Shown here in pieces: positions 59,363 through 64,000 of a stretch of DNA of 64,000 nt. The notes under the pieces are model-generated. The model saw only the letters and a program-made list of their open reading frames with translations. It did no database searches and was not told the DNA's origin. A program made the position numbers and the translations under genes. How positions within the stretch are numbered: position 1 is the stretch's first letter; each line of letters starts with the position of its first letter. Where the stretch lies: contig CAMFKI010000002.1 in assembly GCA_945957365.1 (NCBI GenBank), positions 1 to 64,000 on the forward strand. The letters are read 5' to 3'. This DNA comes from an uncultured Alphaproteobacteria bacterium (GTDB taxonomy: Bacteria > Pseudomonadota > Alphaproteobacteria > Rhizobiales > Aestuariivirgaceae).

Positions 59363-59390
59363 CGTCATCCCGGCCTTCGCCGGGGTGACG
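59363..59390. repeat. REP-like palindrome between operons
   Basis: cgtcatcccggc-cttc-gccggggtgacg folds to a long hairpin. It lies between the ynjB-like gene and the 3' end of the CRTAC1 gene, where it may help end transcription. It is the same element as at 18614 and 53706. Confidence 0.85.
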
Positions 59391-59407
59391 CCATCAGGAG
59401 GTAGGAA

Positions 59408-61012
59408 TCACCGCGGCGGCGACCAGGCCGTCGCTGTCGTGGATGACTTGTCGAGAATGGCGAACTCGCCGGCCTCGACCGCGTAGGGCTTCGACCAGTC
59501 CTCGCCCGGCCAGCGCACGCGGATCTCCGCATTCCTGGCATCGCCGATTCCGAAATGCAGCCAGCCGGCCTGGCCCGAGACGTGGCCGCCGCCCGACACC
59601 ACCTCGCGGGTCTGGCGGCCGAGCGGGGTCTTCACCTCCACCATGGCGCCGATGGCGTCGACGTTGGCGCCCGGTTCGGCGAGTCTCGCCTCCACCCAGT
59701 TGCCCGCCCCCTGCGTCACGTTGCGCCAGACCTGTGTCGGCGAATTGCGGTTGACCACGATGAGGTCGACCAGGCCGTCGAGGTTGAAGTCGACCAGCGC
59801 CGCCCCGCGCGAGGTCGCGGTGGAATCGACGCCGGCCTTGTCGGCCATCTCGATGAACTTGCCGTCCTTGCCCTGGACGAGCAGGTTGTTGGGGTCCTTC
59901 ATCGCGAAGTCGGGCATCTCGGAGACATTGCCCTTGGCGATGAACAGGTCCGCCAGCCCGTCGTTGTTCACGTCCTGGAAGTCGACGTGCCAGGCCGTCG
60001 AGGGCCTGAGGTCGGAGCCCTCGAAGGGCCGGTGCGCGGTCACGCCCTTGGGCCAGGCCACGTCCTTGAAGGTTGGCCTGGGCGCGCTGCCGTCCTTCGG
60101 CGGGTCCTTCAGCGTCTGCAGCTTGTTGTCGGCCATCGAGGTGATGGCATATTCCTGGTAGCCGTCGCCATCGAGGTCATAGCCCGCGAGCCCCATCCCC
60201 CAGATGCGCAGGTAGGCCCAGCCGTCGTCCTTGGTGTAGAGCTTCGGCGGCTGGCCGGGACGCACCTGCCACATCTGTTCCTGGCCGCCCTCGTAGTATT
60301 CGCGGTCGTCGGCGACCCGCAGGTCGGCGGTGCCGGAATTGTTCCAGTCGGTGAACAGCATGGACAGCGGGCAGTAGCTGGGCTTCAGTTCGATCGGGGC
60401 CGCGAAGCCCTTGCCGCCCTGCTTGGGGCGCTGCAGCACATTGGGCGTGCAGGAACCCCAGGGTTCGAGCTCCTGGGTGCGGTCGATGTAGTTGCCGATG
60501 GCGATCGTGGGCCAGTCGCTGCCTTTCTCCCACTCGGCGGCATAGGCGGTGGACCAGCCGTCGCCGCCCGCGAAGCCCCAGGCCTCGTTGGCGCGGGTGA
60601 ACTGGCAATTGCCCGTGCCCTTCATCACGATGTTCTCGCCGACGCGAAGAACGACGACGTCCATGATGCCGTCGCCGTCGATGTCGATCGGATAAGCGCC
60701 GGTCACGGCGTCGAACTCGAGCCCGCTCCGCTGCTTCTCGAATTTCAGTTCGCCGCCCTTGCTGCTCCGGTTCACATAGAAGGTCGCGGGTTTCTCGCCG
60801 CCGGCGATCAGCACGTCCTCGAAGCCGTCGCCGTTGCAGTCGAAGGCCGCCACGCCGCCGCCCACCATGTATTGCCATTCGCCGGTGTAGACGCTGTCGA
60901 TGCCGGAGCCCTGCGTCTCCTCGGTGAAGCGGGGCACCACCGGCGTGTCGCCGGCCTGGGCATTCCCCGCCAGCAGCAGCAGGGCCGCGACGCCGGGCGC
61001 GATCGTCCTCAT
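59408..61012 (-). CDS. secreted CRTAC1/ASPIC-UnbV protein with FG-GAP repeats
   Basis: This 534-residue protein has a Sec signal peptide (PGVAALLLLAGNAQAG). At least five calcium-binding FG-GAP/VCBS-type repeats are visible: DCNGDGFEDVLI, DIDGDGIMDVVV, DLDGDGYQEYAI, DVNNDGLADLFI and DFNLDGLVDLIV. The C-terminal ASPIC/UnbV domain includes TREVVSGGGHVSGQAGWLHF. It probably folds as an extracytoplasmic beta-propeller with binding or structural roles. Its start overlaps the haloperoxidase gene in ATGA. Confidence 0.9.
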   Translation of the reverse strand: MRTIAPGVAALLLLAGNAQAGDTPVVPRFTEETQGSGIDSVYTGEWQYMVGGGVAAFDCNGDGFEDVLIAGGEKPATFYVNRSSKGGELKFEKQRSGLEFDAVTGAYPIDIDGDGIMDVVVLRVGENIVMKGTGNCQFTRANEAWGFAGGDGWSTAYAAEWEKGSDWPTIAIGNYIDRTQELEPWGSCTPNVLQRPKQGGKGFAAPIELKPSYCPLSMLFTDWNNSGTADLRVADDREYYEGGQEQMWQVRPGQPPKLYTKDDGWAYLRIWGMGLAGYDLDGDGYQEYAITSMADNKLQTLKDPPKDGSAPRPTFKDVAWPKGVTAHRPFEGSDLRPSTAWHVDFQDVNNDGLADLFIAKGNVSEMPDFAMKDPNNLLVQGKDGKFIEMADKAGVDSTATSRGAALVDFNLDGLVDLIVVNRNSPTQVWRNVTQGAGNWVEARLAEPGANVDAIGAMVEVKTPLGRQTREVVSGGGHVSGQAGWLHFGIGDARNAEIRVRWPGEDWSKPYAVEAGEFAILDKSSTTATAWSPPR

Positions 61013-62337
61013 GTCGAACTCCGCGTCCTGAGGGCGATGGTGAACTGCGCGATGCAGCGACCCTGCTCGAGGCCCTGTTCGATTGCCGGGCGGAAGTGGA
61101 TGCCGCCATACATGCGCGAGATTCCGGCCTCGTTGGCGGCTTCCTCGAAGCTCTTGAAGCTGCGGTCGCCCAGCCCGTCGCGCTCGTGGGTATGGTCGGT
61201 GAAGGCGAAGTTCTCGCCGTAGAGCGAGGTCAGCACCGCGGCGGCGGCGCCCGATTCCGTCGAGTGCCCGCTCGGATATTCGGGGAAGGGCGGGGTGATC
61301 AGCAACGGCTCCCACTTGGCGTCGATCAGCTTCTTGATCACGGTGACGGGGCGGATGTAGTCGTACTGGAACTTGGCGTTCCAGCAGCCGATGAAGCCGT
61401 CCGCCATGGCCACGCCCAGCCGCATCATCACCTCCGCCGAGCGGTCGAGGCCGGCCTTCTCCTCTTCCAGCAGATCGTTGGCGATGCCGATCCAGTGTCC
61501 GGGCGGGGTCGGTGACAGCATCGGGTCGTCGGACCAGAAGCGGGCGATCGCCACCTGTTCGGGCGTCAGGTGCGTGGTGACGTCATAGACTTCCTTCGCC
61601 ATGCTGAAGAAGGCGGAGGAGGGGGCCTCGCTGTAGGCGGGCGGCGCGGAAAGGCCGCAGTTCGCCCCCGAGGGCATCGCGAAGGTACGGTTCTGCCCCC
61701 ATTTCGGCAGCAGCGGGACCTGCTGCTGGCGGATGGCGCTGGTCGGCACCCAGTGACCCGGCAGCTTCGACACCTCGTAGGTCATGGGGAAACCCATGTT
61801 CTCGATCACCGCCCCGCCGTCGTTCGCCGACCAGTCGATGATCGCCGCCTTCAGCGCCTCGCCATAGGCGAGGCTCGCCGTCACGACATCGTCGGGCAGG
61901 CCCTGCAGCGCGTCGCCCTTCAGCTTCTTCTCGGCCGCCGCCATGACGCGCTGGCCGGTGGGCCCGGTGTTGCCGAAGAAGGTCTTGCAGGCCGAGGCCA
62001 GCACGCAGTGGGTGATCACGGCGTCGCTGTAGGTCTTCGTCGGATCGCGCGGCGGCAGTTCCTTCAGGCCGTTGAGCTGGCCCGCCAGCGAGACGAGCGT
62101 GGTCGAGCCCGAGGCCACCGCCTGGTAGGCCGCAACGCCGAGATAGGCGAAGGCGCGGCTGGCCACCGGCGGCGAATAGGTGGCGGTGTGGCGGACGAGG
62201 TGGAGGACCACCTTGTACCATTGTCGCAGGATCTCGCCCCCCGTCGCGGCGTCATCGGCCCGGGCGAAACCGGATGCCAGCCCGAACAGGGCGGCGGCAC
62301 TTCCAAGCTGCAAGGCACGGCGGCGGTTAATGCTCAT
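61009..62337 (-). CDS. secreted vanadium-dependent haloperoxidase-like protein
   Basis: This 442-residue PAP2-superfamily protein has a twin-arginine signal (SINRRRALQLGSAAALFGLA, cleavage near ARA-DD) and the three vanadate/phosphate-binding motifs: KFQYDYIRPVTVI, PEYPSGHSTESGAA and SRMYGGIHFRPA. The family includes halogenating enzymes and acid phosphatases; which activity applies cannot be read. Translation is coupled to the ROK regulator upstream and the CRTAC1 gene downstream by ATGA overlaps. Confidence 0.9.
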   Translation of the reverse strand: MSINRRRALQLGSAAALFGLASGFARADDAATGGEILRQWYKVVLHLVRHTATYSPPVASRAFAYLGVAAYQAVASGSTTLVSLAGQLNGLKELPPRDPTKTYSDAVITHCVLASACKTFFGNTGPTGQRVMAAAEKKLKGDALQGLPDDVVTASLAYGEALKAAIIDWSANDGGAVIENMGFPMTYEVSKLPGHWVPTSAIRQQQVPLLPKWGQNRTFAMPSGANCGLSAPPAYSEAPSSAFFSMAKEVYDVTTHLTPEQVAIARFWSDDPMLSPTPPGHWIGIANDLLEEEKAGLDRSAEVMMRLGVAMADGFIGCWNAKFQYDYIRPVTVIKKLIDAKWEPLLITPPFPEYPSGHSTESGAAAAVLTSLYGENFAFTDHTHERDGLGDRSFKSFEEAANEAGISRMYGGIHFRPAIEQGLEQGRCIAQFTIALRTRSST

Positions 62338-63593
62338 GCGATATCCTCCAGTTCGCGGGCGCGCCTGACGAGCGGCCCATGTGCAAAGATCTCGCGATCG
62401 ACGTGGCGCAGCGCGCGGTCGATCGTGCCCTTGATGATCATGTCGGTGGCGATCGGCACCACCTCGATCTCGACGTTGCGGCGCAACTCGTCGACAACGC
62501 CCGCCTCGAGCGCGCGGTCGAGGTGCGGCCGGATCAGCGCCATGGCGCGCGTGCCCGGCCCCGCCAGGACGATGCGCGACGGCGTGAGGATGGCGATGAT
62601 GCGGGCCAGCCCGAAGCCCAGCGCCTCGCCTGCCTTGGCATAGGCCGAGGCTGCGGCGGGCTCGCCGCGCGCCGCCGCCGCTTCCAGCGCCAGCATGTCC
62701 TCGTGCGGAATGGCGTTCGACGACGGCGCCTGCGTCGCGGCATTGCCCGAGGCCCAGCGCAGCAGGCTGTAGTCGGCGACATAGGCCTCGACGCAGCCCC
62801 GGCGCCCGCAGCGGCACAGCGGCCCGTCGGGCAGGTGGTTCATGTGCCCGAACTCGGCCGCGGCACCGGTTGGTCCGTGATAGACCTGGCCGTTGATGAT
62901 CAGCCCCATGCCCACGCCATAGCCCATGAACACTACGGCCGCCGTGCCGCCGTAGCGCGCCCGGTCGCTGCCGATCAGGCCCTCGGCGATCATGTTGGCG
63001 TCGTTGGCCACGCGGCAGGGAATGCCGAGCAGCTCCTCGATGGCGGCGGACACCGAAATGTTCCGTCCACGGAAGGCCGGGCTCCACACCACGGTGCCGG
63101 CCTGCGAGTCCGCCACGCCCTGCACCGCGATGCCGACGCGCGCCACCCGCCGCGTGGGAATGCGCACCTTGTTCAGCAGCGCGGTGATCTCGTCGGCCAC
63201 CAGCTTGCCGAAGGCGGCGGGGTCGGCGTCATAGGTGGCGGTGCGCGAGGTGCGCCGCGCCAGGATCGCGCCGCGCCCGTCGGCCAGCGCCAGTTCGAGG
63301 CCGTCGATCGACACCTTCACCGCCACCACATGGGCGCTCTTCGGGTTGAAATCGATCTGCGTGGTGGGTCGCCCGCGCCGCAGGGGCGCCTCGGCCGGCG
63401 CCTGCTGGGCGCTCGCCTCCTCGAGGATGCCGTCGGTGATGAGCTGCGAGGAGATCGAGGTGATCGAGGCCGGTGACAGGCCGGTGTAGCGGCCCATGTC
63501 GACGCGCGCCATCGCGCCGTGCTGGCGCAGCGCCTCCATCAGCAGGAGACGGTTCTGCCGGCGCACGAGGTCGCTGTCGGCCTTCTCCCGCAT
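62334..63593 (-). CDS. ROK-family transcriptional regulator
   Basis: This 419-residue NagC/XylR-type regulator has an N-terminal winged helix (RVDMGRYTGLSPASITSISS), an ATP-binding ROK domain and the zinc cluster EFGHMNHLPDG with CRCGRRGCVEAYV. ATG at 63593 follows GGGAGG; an earlier ATG at 63620 is less likely. It is divergent from a sugar-binding protein gene, so it probably represses that transporter and its own operon in response to a sugar. Confidence 0.93.
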   Translation of the reverse strand: MREKADSDLVRRQNRLLLMEALRQHGAMARVDMGRYTGLSPASITSISSQLITDGILEEASAQQAPAEAPLRRGRPTTQIDFNPKSAHVVAVKVSIDGLELALADGRGAILARRTSRTATYDADPAAFGKLVADEITALLNKVRIPTRRVARVGIAVQGVADSQAGTVVWSPAFRGRNISVSAAIEELLGIPCRVANDANMIAEGLIGSDRARYGGTAAVVFMGYGVGMGLIINGQVYHGPTGAAAEFGHMNHLPDGPLCRCGRRGCVEAYVADYSLLRWASGNAATQAPSSNAIPHEDMLALEAAAARGEPAAASAYAKAGEALGFGLARIIAILTPSRIVLAGPGTRAMALIRPHLDRALEAGVVDELRRNVEIEVVPIATDMIIKGTIDRALRHVDREIFAHGPLVRRARELEDIA

Positions 63594-63611
63594 GATCCTC
63601 CCATTTCGCAT

Positions 63612-63636
63612 GTGCAACATTCTTTTTGCGTTGCAC
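63612..63636. promoter_or_regulatory. inverted repeat, probable ROK operator
   Basis: GTGCAAC (63612-63618) and GTTGCAC (63630-63636) are perfect inverted copies 11 bp apart, with T-rich DNA between. A related half-site gtcgcaac lies at 63681, over the -10 box of the divergent promoter. ROK repressors commonly bind such T-rich inverted repeats. Confidence 0.6.
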
Positions 63637-63661
63637 TATTTTGTTTTGCTTATTTTGCATG

Positions 63662-63690
63662 TTGACTCCGATCACGGATTGTCGCAACAT
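63662..63690 (+). promoter_or_regulatory. promoter of the sugar-binding protein gene
   Basis: TTGACT (63662-63667), a 17-bp spacer and CAACAT (63685-63690) form a sigma-70 match. The leader is about 118 nt. The overlap of its -10 with the half-site gtcgcaac fits repression by the ROK protein. Confidence 0.55.
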
Positions 63691-63814
63691 TTTTTTGGAC
63701 GCCGAAATAAAACAACAGATCGTCCATGGCCCAGGAACCCCGTGCAGTGGCGTGAAAGCTGCTTTCAGGGAGGCGTCCCACGGGAACCATACGGCTTGGA
63801 GGAGGACCCAACGA

Positions 63815-64000
63815 ATGTATCGCAAGATCCTGACACTGGCTGCCGGCGCCGCGGCGCTCACCATGGCCAGCCTCTCGACCTCGCCGGCCATGGCCGCCGG
63901 CAAGAACATCTGCGTGTCCTGGAAGACCTTCCAGGAAGAGCGCTGGAAGACCGACCAGGCGGCGATCAAGGCCGTGGTGGAAGCCGCCGGTGACAAGTAC
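63815..64000 (+). CDS. sugar ABC transporter substrate-binding protein (partial)
   Basis: The first 62 residues run off the right edge. It has a Sec signal peptide (KILTLAAGAAALTMASLSTS, cleavage after AMA) and then KNICVSWKTFQEERWKTDQA, which matches the N-terminus of XylF/rhizose-type binding proteins where two aromatic residues contact the sugar. GGAGGAGG lies 12 bp before the ATG. Xylose or a related sugar is a likely ligand. Permease and ATPase genes are expected beyond the window. Confidence 0.88.
   Translation, partial: MYRKILTLAAGAAALTMASLSTSPAMAAGKNICVSWKTFQEERWKTDQAAIKAVVEAAGDKY

Noticed and set aside
62338..63087. N-terminal extension of the haloperoxidase-like protein
   Set aside because: It overlaps the ROK regulator out of frame, and a Tat signal peptide begins at 62337.

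Overview
The window is GC-rich chromosomal DNA from an alphaproteobacterium, most likely of the order Hyphomicrobiales (Rhizobiales). Supporting signs: the rpmH-rnpA-yidC-engB-argB-(HAD)-dapD-dapE block facing def-fmt-truA; a small SRP RNA directly before dnaX-ybaB-recR; a DnaX without its zinc-finger cysteines; a BA14K-like secreted protein; a tandem small-RNA pair that resembles rhizobial AbcR; and a type III ornithine decarboxylase behind a long leader. No phage, insertion sequence, CRISPR array or tRNA gene was seen. The genus cannot be fixed from sequence reading alone.

Layout. 1-315: direct and inverted GC-rich repeats. 316-8158: glycogen breakdown and branching (glgP-glgB), an EamA exporter and a DedA-PAP2-LssY membrane fusion preceded by a possible PAP2 remnant. 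8404-12132: L-serine dehydratase, acyl-CoA dehydrogenase, secreted cupin. 12139-19342 (minus): the translation operon infC-rpmI-rplT-pheS-[DUF559]-pheT-pgi, with a DUF559 nuclease-like gene wedged between pheS and pheT. 19460-23129 (minus): an overlapping operon of a VTT membrane protein, a MerA-like flavoprotein and a histidine kinase. 23360-30871 (plus): ribosome and membrane-insertion genes, then arginine and lysine/diaminopimelate biosynthesis. 30850-33489 (minus): truA-fmt-def and a BA14K-like protein. 33616-36360 (plus): SRP RNA, dnaX, ybaB, recR. 36385-40197: an unrecognised glycosyltransferase-like protein, UDP-galactopyranose mutase, RmuC and a possible small protein. 40298-43088: prolyl aminopeptidase, MscL, aminotransferase.

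The right third is more accessory. 43208-43600 holds two homologous intergenic transcripts, each ending in an intrinsic terminator. 43604-46827 holds MarC, an MttB-family methyltransferase and a LysR regulator. 47062-49469 is an APC permease plus a short-chain dehydrogenase, closed by a strong terminator. 49541-53167 is a GlpA-like flavoprotein with a BFD [2Fe-2S] domain, a second flavoprotein and an FGGY kinase. 53164-59271 (minus) holds an overlapping four-gene operon matching E. coli ynjB-C-D-F, followed by ornithine decarboxylase under its own promoter and a leader of about 255 nt with upstream ORFs, then a GNAT acetyltransferase. 59408-63593 (minus) is a translationally coupled operon of ROK regulator, secreted vanadium-haloperoxidase-like protein and CRTAC1/FG-GAP protein, divergent from a sugar-binding protein gene cut by the window edge.

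The best candidates for under-described biology are the ynjBCDF-type transporter linked to a CDP-alcohol phosphatidyltransferase, the tandem small RNAs, the odc leader, the ROK/haloperoxidase/CRTAC1 operon, and the VTT/flavoprotein/kinase operon that lacks a response regulator. All assignments were made by reading motifs and gene order; no database search was run.
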